The notes: generated by a model not told the origin, from the sequence alone. Positions 48,175 to 58,347 are shown, numbered from the stretch's first letter. The stretch is 64,000 nt of DNA from Crenobacter caeni (GCF_010435965.1 NZ_JAAGAA010000013.1:55791-119790), one strand, 5' to 3'. Program-made: numbers and translations.

Positions 48175-49296
48175 TTAGATGCGCCGCAGCGCCACGCTGC
48201 CGACCGAATAGCCGGCACCGAACGACGAGAGCACGCCGATGTCGCCGGGCACGAGGTCGTCGCGATTCAGGTGCATCGCGATCACCGAGCCGGCCGAGCT
48301 CGTGTTGGCGTAGCGGTCGAGGATCACCGGCGCCTCGCTTTCGGTCGCCTCGCGCCCCAGCACGCGGCGCGCGATCAGCTGGTTCATCGCCAGGTTGGCC
48401 TGGTGCAGCCAGAAGCGGCGCACGCCCTCCGCCGCGATGCCAAGCTCGCCCAGGTGGCCGACAATGTGCTCGCCGACCATCGGGCAGACCTCCTTGAACA
48501 CCTTGCGCCCCTGCTGGACAAACAGCTTGTCCGGCGCGCCGATGCCCGCCGCGTCGCAACGGTTCAGGAAGCCGGCATTGTTGCGGATGTTGTTGGAGAA
48601 CACGGTCGCGAGCTTGCAGCCGAGTACTTCAAGACATCCCTCGGCGGTCGCCGCGTCGGCGCGCTCGAGCAGTACAGCGGTGGCCGCGTCGCCAAAGATG
48701 AAGTGACTGTCGCGGTCGCGGAAATTGAGATGGGCCGAGCAGATCTCGGGGTTGACCACCAGCACGGTACGCGCGGCGCCGGTCGCGATCGCGCTGACCG
48801 CCGCCTGGATCCCGAAAGTCGCCGACGAGCAGGCGACGTTCATGTCGTAGGCAAAGCCGGCAGCGCCGATCGCCTGCTGCACCTCGATCGACACCGCCGG
48901 GTATGCGCGCTGCAGGTTGGAGCACGCACAGATCACCATGTCGACGTCGCTGCCGGCGCGGCCGGCGCGCGCGAGCGCGCCCTTCGCGGCGGCGACCGCC
49001 ATCTCGGCCTGCACCGACAGCGCCTCGTTCGGCCGCTCGGCAAGGTGGGGCACCATGCGTTCGGGGTCGAGCACGCCTGCGGCGTCCATCAGGTAGCGCT
49101 GGCGGATACCGGACGCCTTGACGATGAATTCGGCGCTCGACTCGGGCAGGGGGTCCATGCGTCCCGCCGCGATCGCCTCCGCGTTCGCGGCGTTGGCCCC
49201 GCGCACCCACGCGTTGAACGCCTCGACCAGCGCCTCGTTGCTGACCGCATTGGGCGGGGTGAAAAGACCGGTGCCGCTGATCACGACCTTGTGCAT
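48175..49296 (-). CDS. Beta-ketoacyl-ACP synthase III, FabH2-like
   Basis: 373 residues, longer than classical FabH (about 317). The catalytic Cys is in MNVACSSATFGIQ, the His in FWLHQANLAMNQ and the Asn in DRYANTSSAGSV, so the triad is intact. The extra length comes mostly from an N-terminal insertion (NAANAEAIAAGRMDPLPESSAEFIVKASGI). That resembles the P. aeruginosa PA3286 type, which feeds beta-oxidation octanoyl-CoA into fatty-acid synthesis. A substrate preference for medium-chain acyl-CoA is therefore an inference. GGAG precedes the ATG by 8 bases. Divergent from iscR. Confidence 0.88.
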   Translation of the reverse strand: MHKVVISGTGLFTPPNAVSNEALVEAFNAWVRGANAANAEAIAAGRMDPLPESSAEFIVKASGIRQRYLMDAAGVLDPERMVPHLAERPNEALSVQAEMAVAAAKGALARAGRAGSDVDMVICACSNLQRAYPAVSIEVQQAIGAAGFAYDMNVACSSATFGIQAAVSAIATGAARTVLVVNPEICSAHLNFRDRDSHFIFGDAATAVLLERADAATAEGCLEVLGCKLATVFSNNIRNNAGFLNRCDAAGIGAPDKLFVQQGRKVFKEVCPMVGEHIVGHLGELGIAAEGVRRFWLHQANLAMNQLIARRVLGREATESEAPVILDRYANTSSAGSVIAMHLNRDDLVPGDIGVLSSFGAGYSVGSVALRRI

Positions 49297-49506
49297 GCAA
49301 AAACTCCGCGCGTACGCGCCTTGCCGCGCGCCGCCATAGGTTGTCTGGGTTGTAAGTATTAGCGGCTGGATAATACACCTTCATGCCGGACTGTCATAAG
49401 CACCGACTATCGACTCGCGGGCGGCCGCTGGCACAAAGCCCAAAAATCCAAGTAAAATAATCGGATATTGAAGCGCAAGCCGTGCGGGATACCGGCCACG
49501 CACGCA

Positions 49507-49540
49507 ATACTTGACCATATTGGTCGGAAATCATCATAAT
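49507..49540 (+). promoter_or_regulatory. iscR promoter with IscR type-1 binding site
   Basis: Positions 49507-49531 match the 25-base IscR type-1 consensus (ATASYYGACTRWWWYAGTCRRSTAT) at 21 positions by my count. The two central mismatches are a compensating C and G. The site covers the -35 TTGACC (49511-49516); CATAAT at 49535-49540 is the -10 (18-base spacer). This is the arrangement for [2Fe-2S]-IscR autorepression. Confidence 0.8.
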
Positions 49541-49588
49541 AGGCCTGTCCCGCCGCTGCGGGCGTCCACGACAAAGGAAGACTTCACC

Positions 49589-50068
49589 ATGCGACTGACC
49601 ACCAAGGGACGATTCGCAGTTACAGCGATGCTCGACCTGGCGCTGCGCGAGAGCCGCGGCCCGGTGACGCTGGCCGGCATCAGCGAACGGCAGGGCATCT
49701 CGCTGTCCTACCTCGAGCAGCTGTTCGGCAAATTGCGCCGCAACGCGCTGGTCACGAGCACAAGAGGCCCCGGCGGAGGGTATACTCTTGCCCGTGAAGC
49801 AGATGACATCACGGTCGCGCAGATCATCATCGCCGTCGACGAACCGGTCGACGCCACCCAGTGCGCCGGCCGCGAGAACTGCCATGACAATCACCGCTGC
49901 ATGACACACGATTTGTGGACCGACCTCAACGCCACCCTGTTCAACTACCTGTCCAACGTCACGCTGGGCGGCCTCGTGCGCCAGCACAAGGCGAAGGAAA
50001 CCAGCGTGATCCACGACAAGCGCGTACCGGAGCAGGCAGCCGCCAGTGCGGCAGCCGGCGCGGCCTGA
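49589..50068 (+). CDS. iscR: Fe-S cluster assembly transcription factor IscR
   Basis: 159 residues from the ATG at 49589 (AAAGGAAG upstream); a TTG at 49511 lies in the promoter and is rejected. It is an Rrf2-family winged helix protein, [19 protein letters not shown] at the start and the recognition region [32 protein letters not shown]. The cluster-ligating Cys residues are in [13 protein letters not shown]. It represses the isc operon when holding a 2Fe-2S cluster. First gene of the eight-gene operon. Confidence 0.96.
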   Translation: MRLTTKGRFAVTAMLDLALRESRGPVTLAGISERQGISLSYLEQLFGKLRRNALVTSTRGPGGGYTLAREADDITVAQIIIAVDEPVDATQCAGRENCHDNHRCMTHDLWTDLNATLFNYLSNVTLGGLVRQHKAKETSVIHDKRVPEQAAASAAAGAA

Positions 50069-50102
50069 AGCAGCGGCCCCATCCAGTGGAGAATTCCAGA
50101 AA

Positions 50103-51320
50103 ATGAGCGAACTCAAGTTCCCGATCTACCTCGATTACTCGGCGACGACGCCGGTCGACCCGCACGTCGCCGACAAGATGATCCCCTACCTGACCGGGCA
50201 GTTCGGCAACCCGGCCTCGCGCAGCCACGCCTTCGGCTGGGACGCCGAGGCGGCCGTCGAGAACGCGCGCGTCGAAGTCGCGAAACTGCTGGGTTGCGAC
50301 CCCAAGGAAATCGTCTGGACGTCGGGCGCGACCGAGTCGAACAACCTGGCGATCAAGGGTGCCGCCCACTTCTACCAGGGCAAGGGCAAGCACCTGATCA
50401 CCGTCAAGACCGAACACAAGGCCGTGCTCGATACCTGCCGCGAACTTGAGCGCGAAGGTTTCGAAGTCACCTACCTTGGCGTGCAGGAAAACGGCCTGAT
50501 CGACCTGGACGAGCTGAAGGCGGCGATCCGCCCGGATACCCTCCTCGTCTCGGTGATGTACGTGAACAACGAGATCGGCGTGATCCAGGACATCCCGGCG
50601 ATCGGCGAAATGTGCCGTGAAAAGGGCGTCCTATTCCACGTCGACGCCGCGCAGGCAACCGGCAAGGTCGACATCGACCTCTCGACCCTCAAGGTCGACC
50701 TGATGAGCCTGTCCGCGCACAAGACCTACGGGCCCAAGGGCATCGGCGCGCTGTACGTGCGCCGCAAGCCGCGCGTCCGCCTGGAAGCGCAGATGCACGG
50801 CGGCGGCCACGAGCGCGGCTTCCGCTCGGGCACGCTGGCCACCCACCAGATCGTCGGCATGGGCGAGGCGTACCGCATCGCGCGCGAGGAGATGCACACC
50901 GAGAACGAACGCATCCGCATGCTGCGCGACCGCCTGTGGAACGGCATCAAGGACATGGAAGAGGTGTACATCAACGGCGACATCGAACAGCGCGTGCCGC
51001 ACAACCTGAACGTCAGCTTCAACTTTGTCGAAGGCGAGAGCCTGATCATGGCGATCAAGGACCTCGCGGTGTCCAGCGGCTCGGCGTGCACCTCGGCGTC
51101 GCTCGAACCGTCCTACGTGCTGCGCGCGCTCGGCCGCAACGACGAGATGGCGCACAGCTCGATCCGCTTCACCATCGGCCGCTTCACCACCGAACAAGAA
51201 GTCGACTACGCGGTCGACCTGCTCAAGCAGAAGATCGGCAAGCTGCGCGAACTCTCGCCGCTGTGGGAGATGTACAAGGACGGCGTCGACCTGAACACCG
51301 TGCAGTGGGCCGCCCACTAA
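50103..51320 (+). CDS. iscS: Cysteine desulfurase IscS
   Basis: 405 residues (E. coli 404) from the ATG at 50103. It is a PLP enzyme releasing sulfur from cysteine as a persulfide. It shows [13 protein letters not shown], the [11 protein letters not shown] loop, TEHKAVLD, the PLP Lys in [20 protein letters not shown], and the persulfide Cys loop [21 protein letters not shown]. It supplies IscU and also sulfur for tRNA modification. Confidence 0.98.
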   Translation: MSELKFPIYLDYSATTPVDPHVADKMIPYLTGQFGNPASRSHAFGWDAEAAVENARVEVAKLLGCDPKEIVWTSGATESNNLAIKGAAHFYQGKGKHLITVKTEHKAVLDTCRELEREGFEVTYLGVQENGLIDLDELKAAIRPDTLLVSVMYVNNEIGVIQDIPAIGEMCREKGVLFHVDAAQATGKVDIDLSTLKVDLMSLSAHKTYGPKGIGALYVRRKPRVRLEAQMHGGGHERGFRSGTLATHQIVGMGEAYRIAREEMHTENERIRMLRDRLWNGIKDMEEVYINGDIEQRVPHNLNVSFNFVEGESLIMAIKDLAVSSGSACTSASLEPSYVLRALGRNDEMAHSSIRFTIGRFTTEQEVDYAVDLLKQKIGKLRELSPLWEMYKDGVDLNTVQWAAH

Positions 51321-51372
51321 GAGACTGCAACCGCGGGCGGCACCGCCGCCCGCTCCAGCACCGGAGAACACC

Positions 51373-51756
51373 ATGGCATACAGCGAAAAAGTCCTCGACC
51401 ACTACGAAAACCCGCGCAACGTCGGCGCCTTCGACAAGGGCGACGACACCGTCGGCACCGGCATGGTCGGCGCACCGGCCTGCGGCGACGTGATGAAGCT
51501 GCAGATCAAGGTCGGCGAAGACGGCGTGATCGAAGACGCCAAGTTCAAAACCTACGGCTGCGGTTCGGCAATCGCGTCGAGCTCGCTGGTCACCGAATGG
51601 GTGAAGGGCAAGACGCTCGACGAAGCGCTGTCGATCAAGAACACCCAGATCGCGGAAGAGCTGGCGCTGCCACCGGTCAAGATCCACTGTTCCATCCTCG
51701 CCGAGGACGCGATCAAGGCCGCCGTCGACGACTACAAGCAAAAGCACGGCAAGTAA
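51373..51756 (+). CDS. iscU: Fe-S cluster scaffold IscU
   Basis: 127 residues (E. coli 128). The three ligand Cys residues are in [24 protein letters not shown] and [13 protein letters not shown]. The LPPVK sequence that HscA recognises is present as ALPPVKIHC. Clusters assembled here are handed on with HscA/HscB. Confidence 0.98.
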   Translation: MAYSEKVLDHYENPRNVGAFDKGDDTVGTGMVGAPACGDVMKLQIKVGEDGVIEDAKFKTYGCGSAIASSSLVTEWVKGKTLDEALSIKNTQIAEELALPPVKIHCSILAEDAIKAAVDDYKQKHGK

Positions 51757-51770
51757 ACAAGGAGTCCAGC

Positions 51771-52094
51771 ATGGCCATCACCCTGAGCGAAGCCGCCGCC
51801 AACCATGTACGCAACTTCCTGGCCCGCCGCGGCAAGGGTCTCGGCGTCCGTCTGGGCGTCAAGACGTCCGGCTGTTCGGGCATGGCGTACAAGCTCGAGT
51901 TCGTCGACGTCGCCGACGAGAGCGACCTCACCTTCGAGAGCTTCGGTGTCACCGTGTTCACCGACGCCAAAAGCCTCGCTTATCTTGACGGTACCGAGCT
52001 CGACTTCGTCAAGGAAGGGCTGAACGAAGGCTTCAAGTTCAACAACCCGAACGTCAAGAACGAGTGCGGCTGCGGCGAAAGCTTCCACGTCTGA
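51771..52094 (+). CDS. iscA: Fe-S assembly A-type carrier IscA
   Basis: 107 residues from ATG 51771, with AAGGAG upstream. Conserved Cys ligands are in [14 protein letters not shown] and the C-terminal [11 protein letters not shown]. It delivers clusters, especially 4Fe-4S, to targets. Confidence 0.97.
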   Translation: MAITLSEAAANHVRNFLARRGKGLGVRLGVKTSGCSGMAYKLEFVDVADESDLTFESFGVTVFTDAKSLAYLDGTELDFVKEGLNEGFKFNNPNVKNECGCGESFHV

Positions 52095-52153
52095 GCAGCC
52101 CCCGTCGCCGGGCGGTCCGCCGCCCGGCCCTTTCCCGTCCGGACCGCCCCGCC

Positions 52154-52687
52154 ATGAACCTTGACCTGAAGCAGGACTTCTTCGCGCTCTTCGCGCTGCC
52201 GCGCCGCTACGCGATCGACGCGGTCACCCTAGACACCGCATGGCGCGCGCTGGCCGCCGAGGTCCACCCCGACCGCTTCGCCAGCGCCCCTGACGCCGAG
52301 CGGCGCGACGCGCTGATGCTGGCCACCCGCGTCAACGAGGCGTACCAGACGCTGAGAAAGCCGGTCAACCGTGCCCGCTACCTGTTGCAGCTCGCCGGGG
52401 TCGACACCCAGGAGGAGACCAACACGCGGATGCCGGTCGACTTCCTGATGGCGCAGCTTGCGTGGCGCGAGACGCTGGAGGCCGCGCGCGAGGCGAGCGA
52501 CATCGACGCGCTCGAGGCGCTGCTCTCCGAGATCCGTGCCGACACCCGCGAACTCGAGGCCGCGCTCGAAGACGCGATCGATACGCGCGGCGAGCTGGAA
52601 GAAGGCGCACTGCTGGTGCGAAAATTGCGCTTCCTGGAGAAGATCGAGCAGGAAACCGGCGACGCCATCGAAGCGTTGCTGTACTGA
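52154..52687 (+). CDS. hscB: Fe-S co-chaperone HscB (J-domain)
   Basis: 177 residues from the ATG at 52154; a longer in-frame reading upstream is rejected. The J-domain has the HPD motif in AAEVHPDRFASA and VNEAYQTLRKPVNRARYLL. The C-terminal helical domain (LEALLSEIRADTRELEAAL...VRKLRFLEKI) binds IscU. It brings IscU to HscA and stimulates its ATPase. Confidence 0.96.
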   Translation: MNLDLKQDFFALFALPRRYAIDAVTLDTAWRALAAEVHPDRFASAPDAERRDALMLATRVNEAYQTLRKPVNRARYLLQLAGVDTQEETNTRMPVDFLMAQLAWRETLEAAREASDIDALEALLSEIRADTRELEAALEDAIDTRGELEEGALLVRKLRFLEKIEQETGDAIEALLY

Positions 52688-52733
52688 CAACGACCGGGCG
52701 CGCTAGCTCGCCCGACGACAAAGACCCGAATCC

Positions 52734-54593
52734 ATGGCCCTCTTGCAAATCGCCGAACCCGGCCTGTCCGCCGCGCCCCACCAGCACCGCCTCGCCGCCG
52801 GCATCGACCTTGGCACCACCAATTCGCTGGTCGCCACCGTGCGCAGCGGCAGCGCGACCGTGCTGCCCGACAGCGAAGGACGCAGCCTGCTGCCGTCGGT
52901 CGTCCGCTACCTGGAAGACGGCCGTGTCGCCGTCGGCTACGCCGCGCAGGCCGAACAGAGCCACGACCCGCACAACACCATCGTGTCGGCCAAGCGCTTC
53001 ATGGGCCGCAGCCTCGCCGACATCAGCGAGGCGCCGACGCTGCCCTACCGCTTCGTCGACGCGCCGGGCATGGTCGGCGTGCAGACCCGCGCCGGCTGCA
53101 AGAGCCCGGTTGAAGTCTCCGCAGAGATTCTCAAGGCGCTGCGCGCGCGCGCCGAGGCCAGCCTGGGCGGCGAGCTGACCGGGGTGGTGATCACCGTACC
53201 CGCCTACTTCGACGACGCGCAGCGGCAGGCGACCAAGGACGCGGCAAGGCTCGCCGGTCTCTCCGTGCTGCGCCTCCTGAACGAGCCGACTGCCGCTGCG
53301 ATCGCCTACGGGCTGGACAACGGTGCCGAAGGCACTTACGCGGTGTACGACCTGGGCGGCGGCACGCTCGATGTGTCCATCCTGCGCCTGACCCGCGGCG
53401 TGTTCGAGGTGCTCTCCACCAGCGGCGACGCCTCGCTCGGCGGCGACGACTTCGACCACCGCATCTACTGCTGGCTGCTCGCCGAATCCGGCCTGTCCGG
53501 CCTGTCCGCGCAGGACACCCGATTGTTGCTGACCCGCGCCCGCGAGGCGAAGGAACACCTGACCGACCACAGCAGCGCGCGCATCACCGCCATCCTAGCC
53601 GACGGGCAGGCGGTCGACCTCACGCTGACGCAGGAGACCTTCAACCAGATCACCCGCACCCTGGTCGACAAGACCATGCTGCCGATGCGCAAGGCGCTGC
53701 GCGACGCGCGCATCGAACGCACCGACATCCGCGGCGTGGTGATGGTCGGCGGCGCGACGCGCATCCCGGCGATCCAGAAGGCGGTCGGCGACTTCTTCGA
53801 CCAGCCGCCCTTGACCAACCTCGACCCGGACAAGGTCGTCGCGCTGGGCGCGGCGATCCAGGCCAACGTGCTCGCCGGCAACAAGGCCGGCGACGACTGG
53901 CTGCTGCTCGACGTCAACCCGCTGTCGCTGGGGCTGGAAACCATGGGCGGGCTGACCGAGAAGATCATCCCGCGCAACACCACCTTGCCGGTGGCCCGCG
54001 CGCAGGAGTTCACCACCTTCAAGGACGGCCAGACCGCGATGAGCATCCACGTGCTGCAGGGCGAGCGCGAACTGGTCGCCGACTGCCGCTCGCTCGGCCG
54101 CTTCGTGCTCTCCGGCATCCCGCCGATGGTCGCCGGCGCCGCACGCATCCGCATCACCTTCCAGATTGACGCCGACGGCCTGCTGTCGGTGTCCGCGCGC
54201 GAGCAGACCACCGGCGTCGAAGCGTCGATCCAGATCAAGCCCTCGTACGGGCTGACCGACGAGGCGATCAGCACCATGCTCGCCGACTCGCTGGCCAACG
54301 TGCAGGACGACATCCAGGCGCGCAAGCTGCGCGAGGCAGTCGTCGACGCCGAAAGCCTGATCGAGGCGACCCGCGCCGCACTCGCGAGCGACGGCGACCT
54401 GCTCGACCAGAGCGAGCGCGCTCGGGTCGACGCCGCGCTCGAGGCCGCCGAGCGTGCCGCCGCCGGAGAGGACACCCGTGCCGTCAACGAGGCGGCCGCC
54501 GCGCTCAGCCGCGCGACCGACCCCTTCGCCGAGCGGCGCATGGACCGCAATATCCAGCGCGCCCTCAAGGGCCACAACATCGCAGAACTGTAA
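52734..54593 (+). CDS. hscA: Fe-S assembly Hsp70 chaperone HscA
   Basis: 619 residues (E. coli 616). It is an Hsp70 specialised for IscU. It has [48 protein letters not shown] and [13 protein letters not shown] in the ATPase domain. A substrate-binding domain follows with [29 protein letters not shown]. No C-terminal EEVD-like extension. It drives cluster transfer from IscU. Confidence 0.97.
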   Translation: MALLQIAEPGLSAAPHQHRLAAGIDLGTTNSLVATVRSGSATVLPDSEGRSLLPSVVRYLEDGRVAVGYAAQAEQSHDPHNTIVSAKRFMGRSLADISEAPTLPYRFVDAPGMVGVQTRAGCKSPVEVSAEILKALRARAEASLGGELTGVVITVPAYFDDAQRQATKDAARLAGLSVLRLLNEPTAAAIAYGLDNGAEGTYAVYDLGGGTLDVSILRLTRGVFEVLSTSGDASLGGDDFDHRIYCWLLAESGLSGLSAQDTRLLLTRAREAKEHLTDHSSARITAILADGQAVDLTLTQETFNQITRTLVDKTMLPMRKALRDARIERTDIRGVVMVGGATRIPAIQKAVGDFFDQPPLTNLDPDKVVALGAAIQANVLAGNKAGDDWLLLDVNPLSLGLETMGGLTEKIIPRNTTLPVARAQEFTTFKDGQTAMSIHVLQGERELVADCRSLGRFVLSGIPPMVAGAARIRITFQIDADGLLSVSAREQTTGVEASIQIKPSYGLTDEAISTMLADSLANVQDDIQARKLREAVVDAESLIEATRAALASDGDLLDQSERARVDAALEAAERAAAGEDTRAVNEAAAALSRATDPFAERRMDRNIQRALKGHNIAEL

Positions 54594-54601
54594 GGAAGAA
54601 C

Positions 54602-54943
54602 ATGCCCCGCATCATCGTGCTGCCGCACGCCGAACTCTGCCCCGATGGCACCGTGATCGACGACGCCCCGTCCGGCCAGAGCATCTGCCAGACCCTGCTC
54701 GACCACGGCATCGAAATCGAACACGCGTGCGAGATGTCGTGCGCGTGCACGACCTGCCACGTCGTCGTGCGCGAGGGGGCCGAATCGCTGAACGAGGCGG
54801 ATGAGCTCGAAGAGGACATGCTCGACAAGGCGTGGGGGCTCGAGCCCGACTCGCGCCTGTCGTGCCAGGCCATCGTCGACGGCGCCGACCTTGTCGTCGA
54901 AATCCCGCGCTACACGATCAACCACGCCCGCGAACACCACTGA
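54602..54943 (+). CDS. fdx: 2Fe-2S ferredoxin of the ISC system
   Basis: 113 residues (E. coli 111). The adrenodoxin-type cluster ligands are in EHACEMSCACTTCHVVV plus the later Cys in SRLSCQAIV. It supplies electrons for cluster assembly on IscU. It lies 8 bases after hscA. Confidence 0.97.
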   Translation: MPRIIVLPHAELCPDGTVIDDAPSGQSICQTLLDHGIEIEHACEMSCACTTCHVVVREGAESLNEADELEEDMLDKAWGLEPDSRLSCQAIVDGADLVVEIPRYTINHAREHH

Positions 54944-54967
54944 GACCGCCGCCGAGGACAAGACGCC

Positions 54968-55162
54968 ATGAAATGGACCGACATTCACGCGATCGCAGCC
55001 GAACTCTACGACCGTTACCCCGAGGTCGACCCGAAGACGATCCGCTTTACCGACCTGCACAACAAGGTAGTCGGCCTGCCCGGCTTCGACGACAACCACA
55101 CCCGCGGTGGCGAGAAGGTCCTCGAGGCGATCCAGCAGGCGTGGATAGACGAGGCCGAGTAA
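54968..55162 (+). CDS. iscX: Fe-S assembly protein IscX
   Basis: 64 residues (E. coli 66). The small acidic protein MKWTDIHAIAAELYDRYPEVDPKTIRFTD ends GGEKVLEAIQQAWIDEAE. It binds IscS and iron and modulates cluster assembly rate. Last gene of the operon, followed by a terminator. Confidence 0.96.
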   Translation: MKWTDIHAIAAELYDRYPEVDPKTIRFTDLHNKVVGLPGFDDNHTRGGEKVLEAIQQAWIDEAE

Positions 55163-55180
55163 CACCGCCACGCCACGCAT

Positions 55181-55213
55181 GCCGGCCGCACAAGGGTGCA
55201 GGCCGGCTTTTTT
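55181..55213 (+). terminator. Terminator of the isc operon
   Basis: GCCGGCCGCAC pairs with GTGC-A-GGCCGGC (11 bp with one bulged A) and is followed by six T. It lies 18 bases past the iscX stop. Confidence 0.88.
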
Positions 55214-55319
55214 CGCGCCATGGGCGCGTGCCCGGCTTGCTTGTCTGCCACCAAGTCTAAGCCTTGGCGGACGCTTTTATCCTAGAATGCATAAATCCCA
55301 GCAAACAGGAGAGGCCGTC

Positions 55320-55958
55320 ATGTTCCGGCTCGTGATTGGAGACAAACGCTATTCCTCGTGGTCGCTCAGGCCCTGGCTCGTGCTGAAGATGCTGGAAGAG
55401 CCGTTCGAGGAGGTCCAGGTCCGGCTCTACCAGAGCGATACCCGCGAGCGCATCCTGCAGTACAGCCCGACCGGCAAGGTACCGCTCCTGATCGACCACC
55501 ACCTGAAGATCTGGGACTCGCTGGCGATCTGCGAGTACCTCGCCGAATGCTACCCGGCCGCCGGCCTGTGGCCGCGCGAGGCAGAGGAGCGCGCGCTCGC
55601 GCGCGCGGTCAGCGCCGAGATGCACTCGGGCTTCGCCGCGCTGCGCCAGCAGATGGGTTTCGACTGCGGACAGCGCCATGTGATCGAGCCTGACGCGGCC
55701 ACCCTCGCCGACATCCAGCGCATCACCCAGTTGTGGCAGTCGCTGCGCGCGGCGCACCGCGAGGCCGGCCCCTTCCTGTTCGGCCGCTTCGGCATCGCCG
55801 ACGCGATGTTCGCGCCGGTGGTATTCCGCTTCGAGACTTACGGCGTGCAACTTGACGGCGACGCGGCCGAGTACGCCGCGCACATGCGCGCGCTGCCGGC
55901 GATGCAGGCGTGGCACGACGCAGCCCGCGCCGAGGCCGAAGCGGGTGGGGACGCCTGA
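55320..55958 (+). CDS. Glutathione S-transferase family protein
   Basis: 212 residues from the ATG at 55320, preceded by AGGAG. The N-terminal thioredoxin-like domain starts FRLVIGDKRYSSWSLRPWLVLKML, with the likely catalytic Ser in RYSSWS, and YSPTGKVPLLIDHHLKIWDSLAICEYLAE provides the glutathione cis-Pro and DSLAI sites. The C-terminal helical domain ends near the FGIADAMFAPVVFRFETYGV motif. Members act in detoxification or maleylacetoacetate-type isomerisation; the substrate is unknown. Confidence 0.9.
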   Translation: MFRLVIGDKRYSSWSLRPWLVLKMLEEPFEEVQVRLYQSDTRERILQYSPTGKVPLLIDHHLKIWDSLAICEYLAECYPAAGLWPREAEERALARAVSAEMHSGFAALRQQMGFDCGQRHVIEPDAATLADIQRITQLWQSLRAAHREAGPFLFGRFGIADAMFAPVVFRFETYGVQLDGDAAEYAAHMRALPAMQAWHDAARAEAEAGGDA

Positions 55959-56017
55959 CGCTTTTCTTGTACATCAGACTTTGCTAAATTAGCCCGCTTT
56001 TCTTTGTGGGGGTGGTC

Positions 56018-56632
56018 ATGAGCAAACCTTTCATCATCGGTGTCGCCGGCGGCAGCGGCAGCGGCAAGACCACGGTCACCCGCAAGGTGGTCGAAACCAT
56101 CGGCGCCGACAAGGCGGCGGTGATCATCCAGGACAACTACTACCGCGACCAGAGCCACCTGACCTTCGAGCAGCGGCTCGCGACCAACTACGACCACCCG
56201 CACGCGTTTGACTGGCCGCTGTTGATCCAGCATATCGACGACCTGAAAAACGGCGTGCCGATCGAGATGCCGCTGTACGACTTCTCGCAGCACACACGCG
56301 CCAGCAAAACCGAGACTGTGGTCACCGGCCCGGTGATCGTGATCGAGGGCATCTTCGCACTGTACGACCAGGCGCTGCGCGACATGATGTCGCTGAAGAT
56401 CTTCGTCGACACCGACGGCGACGTGCGCTTCATCCGCCGCCTCGAGCGCGACATCGCCGAGCGCGGCCGCACCATGGGCAACGTGATCGAGCAGTACATG
56501 GCGACCGTGCGCCCGATGCACAACCAGTTCGTCGAGCCGACCAAACGCTTTGCCGACGTGATCCTGCCGCACGGCAGCAACGACCCGGCGGTCGACTTGA
56601 TCACCGCACGCGTCGCCGCGCTGGTCAAGTAG
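56018..56632 (+). CDS. udk: Uridine kinase
   Basis: 204 residues from the ATG at 56018, with GGGGGTGG upstream; a GTG at 56006 is in frame but overlaps that site. Walker A is GVAGGSGSGKTTV, followed by IIQDNYYRDQSHLTFEQRLATNYDHPHAFDW and VIVIEGIFALYDQALRDMMSLKIFVDTDGDVRFIRRLERDIAERGR, all family signatures. It phosphorylates uridine and cytidine in pyrimidine salvage. It is about 9 residues shorter than E. coli Udk. Confidence 0.95.
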   Translation: MSKPFIIGVAGGSGSGKTTVTRKVVETIGADKAAVIIQDNYYRDQSHLTFEQRLATNYDHPHAFDWPLLIQHIDDLKNGVPIEMPLYDFSQHTRASKTETVVTGPVIVIEGIFALYDQALRDMMSLKIFVDTDGDVRFIRRLERDIAERGRTMGNVIEQYMATVRPMHNQFVEPTKRFADVILPHGSNDPAVDLITARVAALVK

Positions 56633-56659
56633 GTACTGTGCGCAGCGGGCAAAATGCAA

Positions 56660-56684
56660 AAAGGCCGGGGTCACCCCGGCCTTT
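56660..56684. terminator. Bidirectional terminator between udk and the fumarase gene
   Basis: AAAGGCCGGGG pairs perfectly with CCCCGGCCTTT around TCA (11 bp) between convergent genes; A-run and T-run flank it. Confidence 0.88.
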
Positions 56685-56702
56685 GTCTTGCCTGGCCTGC
56701 CC

Positions 56703-58229
56703 TTACGCGGCGCTGACCGGGATCTTGCCGATCTTCACGCGCCACTCGGCCGGACCGCTCTGGTGCACGGCCGAGCCTTGGCTGTCGACCGCGACCGTCA
56801 CCGGCATGTCCTTCACCTCGAACTCGTAAATTGCTTCCATGCCCAGGTCGGCGAAACCGACCACGCGCGCGCCCTTGATCGCCTTGGAGACGAGGTAGGC
56901 CGAACCGCCGACCGCCATCAAGTAAACCGACTTGTGCTTCTTGATCGCCTCGATCGCCGCCGGGCCGCGCTCGGCCTTGCCGATCATGCCCAAGAGGCCG
57001 GTCTCGGCCAGCACCTGCTCGGTGAACTTGTCCATCCGCGTTGCGGTGGTGGGGCCGGCCGGGCCGACCACCTCGTCGCCGACCGGGTCGACCGGGCCGA
57101 CGTAGTAGATGAAGCGGCCGGAGAGGTCGACCGGCAGCTTTTCACCCTTGTTCAGCATGTCGACGATGCGCTTGTGCGCGGCGTCGCGGCCGGTCAGCAT
57201 CTTGCCGTTCAAGAGCAAGACTTCGCCCGGTTTCCAGCTGGCCACTTCTTCACGGGTAACGGTATCCAGATTCACGCGGCGACCGCCGGCGTTGCCGTAC
57301 TCGATCTGCGGCCAGTCTTCCAGGCTGGGCGCCTCGAGTTTGGCCGGACCGCTGCCGTCCAGGTGGAAGTGCACGTGGCGGGTCGCCGCGCAGTTCGGAA
57401 TCATCGCTACCGGCAAGGACGCCGCGTGGGTCGGGTAGTCGAGGATCTTCACGTCGAGCACGGTGGTGAGGCCACCCAGGCCCTGCGCGCCGATGCCCAG
57501 CGCGTTGATCTTTTCAAGGAGTTCGAGGCGCAGCGACTCGACCCGGGTCAGTTCCTCGCCGCGTGCGGCCTTTTCCTTCACCAGATGGATGTCGACCGGG
57601 CCCATCAGGCTTTCCTTGGCCAGCAGCATCGCCTTCTCCGGCGTGCCGCCGATGCCGATGCCGAGGATGCCCGGCGGACACCAGCCGGCGCCCATGGTCG
57701 GCACCGTCTTCAGCACCCAGTCGACGATGGAGTCGGACGGGTTGAGCGCGACGAACTTCGACTTGTTCTCCGAGCCGCCGCCCTTGGCCGCGCAGATCAC
57801 CTCGACATCACTCCCTTCGACGATCTCGTAGTGGACGACGGCCGGCGTGTTGTCCTTGCTGTTCTGGCGCTTGCCGGCCGGGTCGAGCAGCACCGAGGCA
57901 CGCAGCTTGTTGTCCGGATTCAGGTAGGCGCGGCGCACCCCCTCGTTGACCATTTCCTGCACCGACAACTTGGCGTCCCACTGCACGTTCATGCCGACCT
58001 TGAGGAACACCACGGCGATGCCGGTATCCTGGCAGATCGGCCGGTGGCCTTCGGCGCACATGCGGCTGTTGACCAGGATCTGCGCCATCGCGTCCTTGGC
58101 CGCCGGGCTCTCTTCCTTCAGGTACGCCTGGTACAGCGCGTCGATGAAGTCCTTCGGGTGGTAGTAGGAAATGTACTGGAAGGCGTCGGCGATGCTCTGG
58201 ATGAAGTCTTCCTGGCGGATGCGGGTCAT
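56703..58229 (-). CDS. Fumarate hydratase, class I (4Fe-4S, oxygen-sensitive)
   Basis: 508 residues. It interconverts fumarate and malate in the TCA cycle with a 4Fe-4S cluster. Cluster Cys candidates are in HRPICQDTGIAVV, GAGWCPPGILGIG and the IPNCAATRHVHF region. The C-terminal Fumerase domain has YYVGPVDPVGDEVVGPAGPTTATRMDKFTEQVLAETGLLGMIGKAERGP. It depends on the ISC system encoded 1.5 kb away. Because the cluster is oxygen-labile, a class II FumC probably exists elsewhere. Confidence 0.95.
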   Translation of the reverse strand: MTRIRQEDFIQSIADAFQYISYYHPKDFIDALYQAYLKEESPAAKDAMAQILVNSRMCAEGHRPICQDTGIAVVFLKVGMNVQWDAKLSVQEMVNEGVRRAYLNPDNKLRASVLLDPAGKRQNSKDNTPAVVHYEIVEGSDVEVICAAKGGGSENKSKFVALNPSDSIVDWVLKTVPTMGAGWCPPGILGIGIGGTPEKAMLLAKESLMGPVDIHLVKEKAARGEELTRVESLRLELLEKINALGIGAQGLGGLTTVLDVKILDYPTHAASLPVAMIPNCAATRHVHFHLDGSGPAKLEAPSLEDWPQIEYGNAGGRRVNLDTVTREEVASWKPGEVLLLNGKMLTGRDAAHKRIVDMLNKGEKLPVDLSGRFIYYVGPVDPVGDEVVGPAGPTTATRMDKFTEQVLAETGLLGMIGKAERGPAAIEAIKKHKSVYLMAVGGSAYLVSKAIKGARVVGFADLGMEAIYEFEVKDMPVTVAVDSQGSAVHQSGPAEWRVKIGKIPVSAA

Positions 58230-58332
58230 GCGGGTTCTCCAACGGGTGTGGTGGCGCAGTCGGCCTCTTATGGTTCGCCGCTATTGTAAGACGGTGGCCT
58301 CGCCAGCGTCACGCCTGCCATGCTCTTGAAAT

Positions 58333-58347
58333 TAGACGACCGGTCTA
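58333..58347. promoter_or_regulatory. NemR-type operator 1 (nemR promoter)
   Basis: TAGAC-GACCG-GTCTA is a 15-base dyad located between a -35 TTGAAA (58326-58331) and a -10 TATATT (58349-58354; 17-base spacer). It is a position for autorepression. The same dyad recurs before nemA. Confidence 0.75.
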
